From: Halonatronomonas sp964558325
Lineage (GTDB): Bacteria; Bacillota; Halanaerobiia; Halanaerobiales; Halarsenatibacteraceae
DNA length: 64,000 nucleotides
NCBI GenBank assembly: GCA_964558325.1
Contig: CAZLCX010000003.1
Span: 1-64,000, forward strand
Direction of reading: 5' to 3'
The notes beneath the pieces are model-generated. The model saw only the letters and a list, made by a program, of their open reading frames with translations. It was not told the DNA's origin and did no database searches. Shown here in pieces: positions 31,966-40,897 of this stretch (position 1 is its first letter; every line of letters begins with the position of its first letter). The translations under genes and the position numbers were made by a program.

Positions 31966-34831
31966 TTAATAATTCTTCCAGTCTATCCATCTGTTCTCCA
32001 TAACTTTCCCAGTCTCCCTGCTGGATAGCCTCTTGAGCCTGATTATATACATTTAAAATTTCATTAACTAAATCAGAATCACTAATTTCAATAGGTTCTG
32101 TCTCAGTTGTTTCTTCAGTTTCTTCTGTTTCTTCTGTTTCTTCTGTTTCTTCTGTTTCTTCTGCAGCTTCCATTTCTTCTTCAGTCGGTTCAATCTCTTC
32201 TACAGGCTCAGCATCTACATCTATATCTGTATCTGATATACCCTCTTCCTCAAGCTCTTCTTCATCAAGTTCTTGAGTTGGCTCAGACTCGCCAAATACA
32301 ACATCCAGGGCATCAAGCAAAGTTTCTTCCATTGCAATAACATCATTATAACCTACAATTACCCGTCTTAATTCTGGTAATGCTCCTGATTCCGCCTGTA
32401 AAAAGATAGGTTCAATATAAACTATAGAATTTTCAACAGGAAGAACAAGTAAATTACCTCTAATCACATTAGAACCCTGTTGGTCCCAGAGACTTAATAA
32501 TTCAGAAATATATGAATTTTGGTCAATTCTTGATTCAATCTGAGAAGGACCATAAACAATTTCTCCCCTTGGGAAATTATACAATTTTAATTCACCATAA
32601 TTCTCTCCATCAGACCTGGCAGCCATCCAGGCTACCATATTATTTCTATTTGAAGGAGTAAATGGAATCATTAAGGTAAACTCTACATTTTCTTCTCCAG
32701 GCAATTTAGTAGATATATAATAGGGTTCCACTGGAATTGTATTGCCGGCATAATTCTCGTTAGGAATACTCCAGGTATCCTCCTGATTATAAAATACTGT
32801 TGGATTCTCCATATGATATCTCTGATAAACATTTGCCTGTAAAGAAAATAAGTCTGACGGATATCGGATATGAGAACGCAAACTTTCAGGTAACTCATCT
32901 ATATCCTTAAATAAACCAGGAAAAATGTTTGAATAGGTATTTATTATTGGATCGTCTTTATCAGCAATATAGAAATCTACATCACCTTCATAAGCATCAA
33001 TAATTACTTTAACAGAATTTTTTATATAATTCATATTCTGATTAACTGGCTCTGAGTATGGATACCGGTTAGAAAAAGTATAAGCATCTTGAATCCAGTA
33101 AATTTTCCCATTGGCTACAACCGAATAGGGATCATCATCTAATTCTAAGAATGGTGCAATTTTCTTAACTCTTTTTTGAATATTTCTATCGAACATAATC
33201 CTGGATTTTGGAGAAATATTATCTGCTAACATTATTTGCACATCATTAAATCTCAAACTAAATAATGCCTTTTTAAGAAAACTATTAAGCTGAATGCCAC
33301 CATTTCCAGTATAATTATAGTAAACATTATCTCCACCATCTGGATAATGAAATTCCTCTTCAAGATTATTTACAACAACATACTCATCAGTTTTTTCACC
33401 ATAATATACTGAAGGATTATCTAAAACTAAATCAGTATCAGTTTTAGGAGGTATATCTTCAATAATCATTTCTGGCAAACCCTGGGAATTAGTTGAACTG
33501 ACATTAGCCATAGTAACCCCAATACCATGAGTATATTTAAGTTTCTGATTAACCCAGGTTCGAGCCTGACTTGTAAGACCAGCCTGATTCATTTCTCTTA
33601 CAGATAATAATACCTGTTTATATTCATCATCTATTGTATATCTATCTACATCAACATCCTGAAAACTATAATACTGCCTTAATTCTTGAAGTTGACTGAA
33701 AGTTGTCTTAATCGGTCTTGGATCCCATAACCTCACATTTTCAAAAATTTCAGGGGTATTATCTACATCTTCTCTGCTCAAATCATTATCTACATCAAAT
33801 CTTGTAGTTTCAACATCGTCAAGAGAATATGCTCTCTGAGTCATATCAATATTATATTCTATATATGGGGTTTCTCTACCGAGCTCATTTGGTTCTACCT
33901 GGAACCTTTGAACAAAGGCTGGATATACATTTAATAGTAATATAGAAGCTACAATCCAGACACCTACAACACCAGCAATCAGTTTATATTTCTTTTTAAA
34001 CAGGCTAAATATTGCCAGTCCAGCTAATATTAATACTAACACCATTAAAATACGCAAACCTGGTAAAGTGGCATTTATATCCGTATAACTTGCTCCAAAA
34101 GCCACACCTCTACCAGAATATAATAATTGATACATCTGTAAGCGATAATCAAAAGCTTTAGTTAAAAAATATAGTATCAGAAGAATAATTAAATGGTTTT
34201 TTGCACTTTTAGATAATTTAAATTGCAAATTATTTATATCAATCGAGTTAATTCCTGAAGATAATAAATAAATTACACCAACAACAAAGATTGTAAATAT
34301 AATTATAATAACAGCTATTTCTCTAAATAACTCAAATACTGGTAATGAAAATAAATAAAATGAAACATCCCTGCCAAATACAGGATCTGTCTGCCCAGTT
34401 GGTGATTGATTAAAAAACTTTAAGATAGTTTCCCAATTTTCAGCTCCTATATTAGAAAAAATTACACCAACAAAAATAGAAACTCCTAGAAAAATATAAT
34501 TTAATCTTTTTAAATTCAACCATTTTAAAATAGGTATTTCTCTATCAGGAAAAATAGATCTTACCTGGTTATTATTCGACATATTTATTAAATACATTAA
34601 GTCGTTTCGAGTATGCCGAAGATTAAAATAGAAAAATAAAAACACTATTAAACCAACCGCAATTCTCATGCCAATTTGTGCAAAAATTCTGGTTAAATAA
34701 GCACTTAGATATCCTAATTCATTAACCCAGAGGATATCTGTAAAAAATCTGCTCCCAATTACCAGAATAGCAAGTAATAATAAAATTACTCCTAAAGCAG
34801 AAAAGATAAATATTTTTCTTTTATTTGTCAT
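31943..34831 (-). CDS. UPF0182 family integral membrane protein
   Basis: The 962-residue protein has seven or so transmembrane segments in the first third (about 8-300) and a large soluble domain with conserved runs such as NVYPAFVQRFQVEPNEL, LWDPRPI, and YTHGIGVTMA, typical of UPF0182 (COG1615). No function is known for the family. The C-terminal tail (about 850-930) is extremely acidic, with repeated EET units encoded by a short tandem repeat. It lies in an operon with queG, the RadC-like gene and the MTA deaminase. Confidence 0.9.
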   Translation of the reverse strand: MTNKRKIFIFSALGVILLLLAILVIGSRFFTDILWVNELGYLSAYLTRIFAQIGMRIAVGLIVFLFFYFNLRHTRNDLMYLINMSNNNQVRSIFPDREIPILKWLNLKRLNYIFLGVSIFVGVIFSNIGAENWETILKFFNQSPTGQTDPVFGRDVSFYLFSLPVFELFREIAVIIIIFTIFVVGVIYLLSSGINSIDINNLQFKLSKSAKNHLIILLILYFLTKAFDYRLQMYQLLYSGRGVAFGASYTDINATLPGLRILMVLVLILAGLAIFSLFKKKYKLIAGVVGVWIVASILLLNVYPAFVQRFQVEPNELGRETPYIEYNIDMTQRAYSLDDVETTRFDVDNDLSREDVDNTPEIFENVRLWDPRPIKTTFSQLQELRQYYSFQDVDVDRYTIDDEYKQVLLSVREMNQAGLTSQARTWVNQKLKYTHGIGVTMANVSSTNSQGLPEMIIEDIPPKTDTDLVLDNPSVYYGEKTDEYVVVNNLEEEFHYPDGGDNVYYNYTGNGGIQLNSFLKKALFSLRFNDVQIMLADNISPKSRIMFDRNIQKRVKKIAPFLELDDDPYSVVANGKIYWIQDAYTFSNRYPYSEPVNQNMNYIKNSVKVIIDAYEGDVDFYIADKDDPIINTYSNIFPGLFKDIDELPESLRSHIRYPSDLFSLQANVYQRYHMENPTVFYNQEDTWSIPNENYAGNTIPVEPYYISTKLPGEENVEFTLMIPFTPSNRNNMVAWMAARSDGENYGELKLYNFPRGEIVYGPSQIESRIDQNSYISELLSLWDQQGSNVIRGNLLVLPVENSIVYIEPIFLQAESGALPELRRVIVGYNDVIAMEETLLDALDVVFGESEPTQELDEEELEEEGISDTDIDVDAEPVEEIEPTEEEMEAAEETEETEETEETEETEETTETEPIEISDSDLVNEILNVYNQAQEAIQQGDWESYGEQMDRLEELLSELETSQ
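32106..32170. repeat. Short tandem repeat encoding an acidic EET tail
   Basis: The 9-base unit TCTTCTGTT is repeated about six times in the UPF0182 gene (minus-strand reading Glu-Glu-Thr). Being in-frame, unit gain or loss would change tail length without a frameshift. Confidence 0.8.
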
Positions 34832-34847
34832 ATATTAATCAGTCCCA

Positions 34848-35576
34848 TTAGATAAGATTAAGTTTCTTGAAACTGTAAAACTGATTTCCATCGACATGCA
34901 GTCTATCTTTAAATTTAATGCCTAAAATTGCGGCTGCCTGTCTAAGTCTATTAACTTTCATAATTTCTTCCCTTTCAGGGGCTTTAATATTTATATCTAA
35001 ATTGTCAATTACATATATCATGCAATTATCATCAATAGTAAAGGCCTGTTCAAAAACATCTTTTGGATTTAAAGATAAATCATAATCAGTTCCTGGCCCT
35101 AATAATTTCCAGGCTCTTAAAATTCTATATCTATCAAGGGTAACAATTAAGGCTCTTTGATTATTTGTCTTATTAATTAAATTAAATAATTTTATTAACT
35201 GACTCTCCTGATAAAAGGGACTCTTCAAAAAATCTCTTTCAGATTCTTTTAGAGGATTATAGCATTTAGATAATAAACAATCAATATCTTCAATTTCTTT
35301 TAAATCATTATAAAATTCTATAACTTGATCTGTATTAAATTTAGGATCCAATGATAGCTCCTGTGTAAAAGATTTAGGCAATTTTTTGTGATCTTCTTTT
35401 ATTAATGGATGGTCAGATTCTAGAATCTGATATTGAACCTCTCTTGAGCAGGGACATTTGAAAGCAACAAAACCAAGCCCATTAAGTCTTCCTATATCTT
35501 GAGTAAATTCACCAATTCCAAGAATCTCAATTTCACCATTAAAATTTCCGCATTTTAAGCAGGCAATATTGGTCAT
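34848..35576 (-). CDS. RadC/JAB-like protein lacking the metal motif
   Basis: The 242-residue protein has an N-terminal CxxC and CPC-type zinc-ribbon-like part and a C-terminal part resembling the RadC (JAB/MPN) domain: RAWKLLGPGTDY, then VNRLRQAAAILGIKF, DRLHVDGNQFYSF. In active RadC the HNHPSG...D metal motif comes before this segment; here DNLDINIKAPEREE stands in its place, so a metalloprotease activity is unlikely. It could be a pseudoenzyme with a scaffolding role. The relation to RadC is by pattern only. Confidence 0.6.
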   Translation of the reverse strand: MTNIACLKCGNFNGEIEILGIGEFTQDIGRLNGLGFVAFKCPCSREVQYQILESDHPLIKEDHKKLPKSFTQELSLDPKFNTDQVIEFYNDLKEIEDIDCLLSKCYNPLKESERDFLKSPFYQESQLIKLFNLINKTNNQRALIVTLDRYRILRAWKLLGPGTDYDLSLNPKDVFEQAFTIDDNCMIYVIDNLDINIKAPEREEIMKVNRLRQAAAILGIKFKDRLHVDGNQFYSFKKLNLI

Positions 35577-35600
35577 TATTCTGCCCCCTTTCGTTTTAAC

Positions 35601-36905
35601 TTATTCAGAAAGTCTTTTAATCCTTCTGGAAACTTCAGTATAAACCTCTTTTTCATCTATTGTTTTTAAATTGTTATTTTCTAAAACAATTTTTCCATCA
35701 ACAATAACAGTGTCTACATCTCTACCGCTTCCAGCATAAAAAATATTTGAAAGAGAATTATAATCTGGAATATATGCTGGATTTTTATCAGTATTGATTA
35801 AAGTAATATCAGCTTTTTCCCCTTCTTCTATAATCCCTATATCATCAAAGCCTAAAGCTGTTGCTCCATTGATTGTTACCATTTTTAAGATATCCTCTAA
35901 AGCTATAATTGTCGGATCATTATTGACAGCTTTCTGTAAATAAGCAGCTAATCTGACATCATGGATTAAATCCAAACCATTATTACTTGCCACACCATCT
36001 GTTCCTAGACTAACATTAATTCCTGCTTTCAAAAGATCATTAAGACGAATTACTCCACTCCCTAATTTCATATTACTGGCTGGATTATGAGATATATGAA
36101 TATTGTTTTTACCTAGTATATCAATATCATTATCACTTAAATGAACACCATGAGCTGCTAGCGTATGAAAATTAAATAAACCTAATTCTTCAAGATATTC
36201 AACTGGAGTTTTATTAATATTTTCAATCATATCATTTACTTCTTTTTCAGTCTCAGAAATATGAATATGAATTATACTATTATATTTATCTGCTATTTTC
36301 ATTATTTCATTTAAATAATCATTACTACAGGTATAAGGAGCATGAGGTGCTAGAGTAATTTTAACCCTGCCATTTAAATAACCATCATACATTTCTATTA
36401 ATCTAATTGACTCCTTTAACCCTTCATCTCCATCATTTTCTTCAATTAATCCATACCCTAATACTGCTCTAATACCGCTTTCTTTAACAGCATTGATAAC
36501 TCTATCAGTTGCAAAATACATATCATTAAAAGTTGTTATCCCATTTTTAAGCATTTCAATAATTGCTAATTTTGTGCCCCAATAAATATCTTCTTCATTC
36601 ATTCTTCCTTCAAATGGCCAAATTTTCTCTTTTAGCCATGTCTGTAAATTATAATCATCAGCATATCCTCTGAGCAGATTCATTCCAGCATGGGTGTGGG
36701 TATTAATTAAACCAGGTAAAACAATCATATCATTAGCATCAATAACTTCAATGTCTTCTTTCTCTCTTATTATATCATAGTCTCTATCATTAATACTACC
36801 TATTTTTTCTATCTTATCCCCTTCTATTAAAATATATCCATTTTTAATTTCTTTATTTTTTTTATTAGAGCCATATAATTCTTTAAAATTATCAATCAAA
36901 ATCAT
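35601..36905 (-). CDS. mtaD: 5-methylthioadenosine/S-adenosylhomocysteine deaminase
   Basis: The 434-residue amidohydrolase has the metal motifs HTHAGMNLLRG near 69, HIHISETEKEV near 205, HGVHLSDND near 236, and LGTDGVASNN near 297, and the typical PGLINTH start of the barrel. Relatives deaminate MTA, SAH or adenosine, so a role in recycling SAM by-products is likely. Several radical SAM and methyltransferase genes are in the window and would produce such by-products. It lies 24 bases from each neighbour. Confidence 0.88.
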   Translation of the reverse strand: MILIDNFKELYGSNKKNKEIKNGYILIEGDKIEKIGSINDRDYDIIREKEDIEVIDANDMIVLPGLINTHTHAGMNLLRGYADDYNLQTWLKEKIWPFEGRMNEEDIYWGTKLAIIEMLKNGITTFNDMYFATDRVINAVKESGIRAVLGYGLIEENDGDEGLKESIRLIEMYDGYLNGRVKITLAPHAPYTCSNDYLNEIMKIADKYNSIIHIHISETEKEVNDMIENINKTPVEYLEELGLFNFHTLAAHGVHLSDNDIDILGKNNIHISHNPASNMKLGSGVIRLNDLLKAGINVSLGTDGVASNNGLDLIHDVRLAAYLQKAVNNDPTIIALEDILKMVTINGATALGFDDIGIIEEGEKADITLINTDKNPAYIPDYNSLSNIFYAGSGRDVDTVIVDGKIVLENNNLKTIDEKEVYTEVSRRIKRLSE

Positions 36906-36929
36906 AAAATTTCCCCCAGGTTATAATTT

Positions 36930-37229
36930 TTACTCAATTAATTCTCCACTATTACACTTACTTGAAACCTTTTGATAATTTTTATCAAAAAATATTTCTA
37001 AATGAATTTCATTATAACAATCAGGGCAAACTATATATTTATTTAATCTATAATCACCAGGTTGATCATCTTCATAAACATTTGCTATATCATATGACTT
37101 TAAAACTTTAGTTTCATTTATGTTTTCACATCTATTACATTTAACTTTAAATGAAATCGTCTTGTTATCACTACTTTCAGTTTTATTAAATAAATTTTTT
37201 AACAACTCTAAAATTTTCAGAATAACCAC
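36930..37229 (-). CDS. Small zinc-ribbon-like protein
   Basis: The protein has about 99 residues with two CxxC pairs (CNRC near 31 and CPDC near 69), probably a zinc ribbon. I do not recognise a family. The start is uncertain: GTG at 37229 overlaps the GGAGG site, and a start at a nearby downstream codon is possible. It leads the operon into mtaD. Confidence 0.6.
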   Translation of the reverse strand: MVILKILELLKNLFNKTESSDNKTISFKVKCNRCENINETKVLKSYDIANVYEDDQPGDYRLNKYIVCPDCYNEIHLEIFFDKNYQKVSSKCNSGELIE

Positions 37230-37256
37230 CTCCGATTATTTATATGTATATAAGTA

Positions 37257-37285
37257 ATTATAACTGATATATCCACTCTAATCAA
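37257..37285 (-). promoter_or_regulatory. Sigma-A promoter of the zinc-ribbon-mtaD-queG operon
   Basis: On the minus strand there is TTGATT (37280-37285), 17 bases, then TATAAT (37257-37262). Its -35 box overlaps the U-tract of the ferritin terminator. Confidence 0.7.
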
Positions 37286-37316
37286 GTAAAGCCAGGCACA
37301 TATAAATGGCCTGGCT
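37284..37316 (-). terminator. Intrinsic terminator after ferritin
   Basis: AGCCAGGC (37290-37297) and GCCTGGCT (37309-37316) form an 8-bp stem with an 11-base loop, followed on the minus strand by TTTACTT. It is 27 bases after the ferritin stop. Confidence 0.7.
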
Positions 37317-37342
37317 CAATAACACTATATAATTTTTTGTAT

Positions 37343-37840
37343 TTATTGTTCTCTTCTTGCCCCTAATTCTTTTTCCAGCATATATAAACCTCTGCCTTTA
37401 TCTCCTACTTTTTCTAACTTATCTACAATTTCATTTACAGAGTCTTCTTCTTCAACCTGTTCATTAACAAACCACTGAAGAAAAATTTCCGTTGCATAAT
37501 CATCATGTTTTCTAGCTAGAGCCACTAAATTATTAATTCTATCGCTTATATATTCTTCATGTTCTAAAGCGGCTTCAAAAGCAGCTTTTGGAGAGTCCCA
37601 TTCAAATGGTGGTTCTGAAATAGAGGATAATTTAACTCTACTCCCACGCTCATTTATAAAATCATAAAATTTACGGGCATGTTCCTGCTCTTCTAAAGCC
37701 TGCATATCCATCCAGGCAGCAAATCCTGTATAGCCTTCATCTTCAAACATTGCAGCCATCGCCTGATAAATATAAGCAGATTCTAACTCAGCATTCAATT
37801 GATCATTTAAAGCTTCTAAAATTTCTTTTTTCAATTTCAT
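37343..37840 (-). CDS. ftn: Bacterial non-haem ferritin
   Basis: The 165-residue four-helix ferritin begins at ATG 37840, which has AGGAGG; a longer frame to 37903 has no such site. Iron ligands are visible in LNAELESAYIYQAM near 14, EEQEHARKFYDFI near 50, and LVALARKHDDYATEIFLQWFVNEQVEEE near 105-125. It stores iron and protects against oxidants. Its promoter overlaps that of the photolyase, which suggests joint stress control. Confidence 0.94.
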   Translation of the reverse strand: MKLKKEILEALNDQLNAELESAYIYQAMAAMFEDEGYTGFAAWMDMQALEEQEHARKFYDFINERGSRVKLSSISEPPFEWDSPKAAFEAALEHEEYISDRINNLVALARKHDDYATEIFLQWFVNEQVEEEDSVNEIVDKLEKVGDKGRGLYMLEKELGARREQ

Positions 37841-37871
37841 TTTATAGCCTCCTATTATAATACTCTCAGAA

Positions 37872-37900
37872 TTGGAAATTCTTTTATTTCTTGATATAAT
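37872..37900 (+). promoter_or_regulatory. Sigma-A promoter of the photolyase gene
   Basis: TTGGAA (37872-37877), 17 bases, TATAAT (37895-37900). The -10 overlaps the ferritin -10 on the other strand. The leader is about 40 bases. Confidence 0.7.
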
Positions 37901-37926
37901 CATATCGTATTTAAAAAAAATTTCAA
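37899..37926 (-). promoter_or_regulatory. Sigma-A promoter of the ferritin gene
   Basis: On the minus strand there is TTGAAA (37921-37926), 16 bases, TATGAT (37899-37904). GATAT/ATATC is an inverted repeat across the two overlapping -10 boxes. Confidence 0.65.
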
Positions 37927-37947
37927 GTCTAATCAGGAGGAATTCTC

Positions 37948-39372
37948 ATGATAATTGAAAAAATTTTAAATGATATTAATATTGATAAAGAATATTATAA
38001 TATTTTAAATGATAAAAACATTAAAAATCAAGAAAGTTATATTTTATACTGGATGCAGGGAAGTCAGCGATTATCAGATAATAGAGCTCTATCAATCTCA
38101 GCTCAAATAGCCAATCATTTAGACAAACAATTATATATAATCTTTAATTTTATCTCAGACTATCCTGAAGCCAATTACCGTCACTATTCTTTTATGTATG
38201 ATGGTATAAAAGAAATTTATGATAAACTTGACACTTCAGGAATTAGGCTTATAATAACAAAGGGCAATTTTACTGATAACATCAAAAAATGGGCAGATAA
38301 TTCTGTAATAACATTTACAGATAAAGGTTATTTAAAACCTCAAAAAAACTGGAGAAAAATTTTATCTAATAAAATTAATTCACCACTTATTGAAATAGCC
38401 ACAAACACTGTCGTTCCTATCCAAAAAGTTTCTGAAAAAGAAGAATATGCCGCCTACACTATTCGTAAAAAAATAGAAAGACATAAAAATGATGAACTAT
38501 TTATCTGGAAATTCCCTGAGATAAAAAATCCATGTAATTTAGAGAATATAAAGCCAAATAATTTTATTCATAAAACAAAATTTTTAAACTCATTAAGTTT
38601 AGAAAATAATTTACCTGAAATCAAAAACTTTACAGGAGGCTATTTGCAAGCAAAATTTAAGTTAGAAAACTTTGTTAACAATAATCTTATAGATTATCAA
38701 GAAAAAAGTAATGACCCAGATTTAAATATCCAATCCAATTTGAGCCCTTATTTACACTTTGGACAGATTTCTCCAAGAGAAATCGCATTATTTATCAAAG
38801 AAGAAGCAAAATTAAATCCCAAAATAGATACTGAAGACTTTCTTGAACAATTAATTATCAGAAGAGAGTTAAGTTTTAATTTTGTTTATTACAATAAATT
38901 GTATGACAGTTATCCAGAAGCGCTTCCAGACTGGGCAAAAGAAACCTTGGAAATTCATGCTGATGACCCAAGAGACTATATCTATACAAAATCTGAATTT
39001 GAAAATGCAAAAACCCATGACTATTACTGGAATACAGCTCAATTAGAACTTATTTATACCGGAAAAATTCATAATTATATGAGAATGTACTGGGGAAAAA
39101 AGATACTTGAATGGTCATTAAATCCTGAAACAGCATTTAATATTGCTTTATATTTAAATAATAAATACAGTCTTGATGGTAGAGATCCTAATTCTTACGC
39201 AGGTATTGCCTGGTGCTTTGGTAAGCATGATAGAGCCTGGCAGGAAAGATCAGTATTTGGAAAAACAAGATATATGAATAATAACGGTTTAAAACGAAAA
39301 TTTAATATGGATCAATATGTAAATAGAATTAAAAATATTGCTGATATTTCAAATATTAAAGGAGAAAAATGA
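37948..39372 (+). CDS. phr: Class II deoxyribodipyrimidine photolyase
   Basis: The 474-residue flavoprotein repairs UV-induced cyclobutane dimers using light. The class II pattern is visible: YWMQGSQRLSDNRAL near 32-46, QISPREIALF, the C-terminal FAD-binding region with YTGKIHNYMRMYWGKKILEW, and DGRDPNSYAGIAWCFGKHDRAW. An antenna-domain half precedes it. The Shine-Dalgarno (AGGAGG) lies 10 bases before ATG. A light-repair enzyme fits an organism from shallow, lit, saline sediment. Confidence 0.93.
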   Translation: MIIEKILNDINIDKEYYNILNDKNIKNQESYILYWMQGSQRLSDNRALSISAQIANHLDKQLYIIFNFISDYPEANYRHYSFMYDGIKEIYDKLDTSGIRLIITKGNFTDNIKKWADNSVITFTDKGYLKPQKNWRKILSNKINSPLIEIATNTVVPIQKVSEKEEYAAYTIRKKIERHKNDELFIWKFPEIKNPCNLENIKPNNFIHKTKFLNSLSLENNLPEIKNFTGGYLQAKFKLENFVNNNLIDYQEKSNDPDLNIQSNLSPYLHFGQISPREIALFIKEEAKLNPKIDTEDFLEQLIIRRELSFNFVYYNKLYDSYPEALPDWAKETLEIHADDPRDYIYTKSEFENAKTHDYYWNTAQLELIYTGKIHNYMRMYWGKKILEWSLNPETAFNIALYLNNKYSLDGRDPNSYAGIAWCFGKHDRAWQERSVFGKTRYMNNNGLKRKFNMDQYVNRIKNIADISNIKGEK

Positions 39373-39405
39373 AAAAGAGGAGACATTGTCTCCTCTTTTA
39401 TTAAT
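39372..39405. terminator. Bidirectional terminator between phr and hup
   Basis: AAAGAGGAGACA (39374-39385) and TGTCTCCTCTTT (39387-39398) are inverted copies. T-rich runs follow in both directions, so the hairpin can end both converging transcripts. Confidence 0.8.
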
Positions 39406-39467
39406 TAATATTATGATTTTTAGCAATATGTATTGCTAAATTTAGTGCAAGATATAATTATTAGGTT

Positions 39468-39773
39468 TTATTGGTTTTTTACAGACTCTTTGAAAGTTTT
39501 GCCTGCTCTAAAAGTAGGTACCTTTCTGGCAGGAATTTTAATAGTTTCTTCAGGATTTTGTGGATTTCTTCCCTGACGGGCTTTACGATCTTTAACTTCA
39601 AAGCTTCCAAAACCAATAATCTGTACATTATCTCTAGTTTCTTGAGATTTTTCTGCTTCTTCAGTTAAATAATCCATAATTGAATCAAAGGTTGTATTAA
39701 CAATCTCATTACAATCCTTTTTGGTATGACCAGTCTTTTCAGCTACCAAATCAATTAATTCAGTCTTAGTCAT
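39468..39773 (-). CDS. hup: HU-family DNA-binding protein
   Basis: The 101-residue protein matches HU: MTKTELIDLVAEKTGHTKK, GFGSFEVKDRKARQGRNPQ, and IPARKVPTFRAGKTFKESV. It is about ten residues longer than usual because of an insert near 40-50 (EKSQETRDNV) between helix 2 and the first strand. It is a nucleoid protein transcribed alone from a sigma-H-like promoter. Confidence 0.96.
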   Translation of the reverse strand: MTKTELIDLVAEKTGHTKKDCNEIVNTTFDSIMDYLTEEAEKSQETRDNVQIIGFGSFEVKDRKARQGRNPQNPEETIKIPARKVPTFRAGKTFKESVKNQ

Positions 39774-39813
39774 TATCTCACCTCCTTAAAAAAGTTATTT
39801 CTTACTTACTCTT

Positions 39814-39840
39814 ATTCTTGATATATCATAAAACTCCTGC
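39814..39840 (-). promoter_or_regulatory. Sigma-H-like promoter of hup
   Basis: On the minus strand GCAGGAGTT (AGGA 39835-39838) is followed after 17 bases by GAAT (39814-39817). It lies about 40 bases before the hup ATG. Confidence 0.62.
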
Positions 39841-39885
39841 TTAAAAACAGAAAAAATTACTTTAAATTGTTGAAATTTTAATAAA

Positions 39886-40887
39886 TTAGCTAATTTCAGT
39901 CTTAATTTCTCTATTCATCAGGTCATCCACAGCCTGCAATGGATCTTTATTCTCAAACAACACTTCATAAATTTCTTCAGTTATAGGCATTTCAGACTTA
40001 ACTTTTCCACCCTTTTTAGCTAAAATAACAGACCTAGTTGTTTTAATGCCCTCAACAACCTGACCTACTTCTCTTTCTGCTTCATCAATCGATAAACCCT
40101 GTCCAATCTTATATCCAAAACTTCTATTCCTGCTGTGCTTACTTGTGCAGGTTACAACTAAATCTCCTAATCCAGACAAACCGGAAAAAGTAGCTTTTTT
40201 CGCACCTAATTCAACTCCAAAACGACTAATTTCAGCCAATCCTCTTGTAATTAAAGCAGCAATAGAATTATCACCATAACCAAGTCCATCGATAATTCCA
40301 GATGCCAGAGCGATAATATTCTTAATTGCTCCTCCTAATTCTACTCCTACAATATCAGGATTTGTATATGCTCTAAATCTAATATTGCTCATTACTTTTT
40401 GAACTTCTTTTGCAGATTCTAAATCTTTAGAAGCAACAACTGCAGCTGTTGGTTTATCTAAAATTACTTCTTCAGCATGAGTAGGACCTGATAAAACTGT
40501 AATCTTATTAGTTAATACCTCAGATATTATCTCACTATTTGTTAAAAAACTATCTTCTTCGATTCCCTTAGCTGTTGAAACAACTATTGTTTCTTTATTA
40601 AGATAATCTTTTATTTTATTTGACACTTCTCTGGTTGCTGAAGTTGGTACTGAAATAAAAACAATATCTTTGTTAAAAACAGCTTTTTTAAGATCATTAG
40701 TAGGAATAATAAGATCAGATAATTTATAATCAGGGAAATAATCCTTGTTTTTTCCTGTCTTTAAAATCTCATTAACCTGTTCAGCTCTTTTGGCATATAG
40801 GTAAACATTAAAATTATTTTTTGTTAGGTTTTCAGCAATAGCTGTTCCCCAGCTACCTCCGCCAATTACTGCAATTTTTTTATTCAT
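39886..40887 (-). CDS. gpsA: NAD(P)H-dependent glycerol-3-phosphate dehydrogenase
   Basis: GpsA makes glycerol-3-phosphate for phospholipids. The NAD-binding GGGSWGTAIAENL lies near the N terminus, with STAKGIEE and the catalytic lysine region VELGGAIKNIIALASG. ATG at 40887 (333 aa) is chosen because GAGGTGT precedes it; the frame is open to 40911. It overlaps nothing but lies 10 bases after plsY, and plsY supplies the acyltransferase for its product. Confidence 0.95.
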   Translation of the reverse strand: MNKKIAVIGGGSWGTAIAENLTKNNFNVYLYAKRAEQVNEILKTGKNKDYFPDYKLSDLIIPTNDLKKAVFNKDIVFISVPTSATREVSNKIKDYLNKETIVVSTAKGIEEDSFLTNSEIISEVLTNKITVLSGPTHAEEVILDKPTAAVVASKDLESAKEVQKVMSNIRFRAYTNPDIVGVELGGAIKNIIALASGIIDGLGYGDNSIAALITRGLAEISRFGVELGAKKATFSGLSGLGDLVVTCTSKHSRNRSFGYKIGQGLSIDEAEREVGQVVEGIKTTRSVILAKKGGKVKSEMPITEEIYEVLFENKDPLQAVDDLMNREIKTEIS

Positions 40888-40897
40888 TGTTACACCT

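Noticed and set aside
37230..37342. CRISPR-like or small RNA gene between ferritin and the zinc-ribbon gene
   Set aside because: The region is accounted for by a terminator and a promoter; no repeats are present. No CRISPR array, tRNA, rRNA or insertion sequence was seen anywhere in the window.
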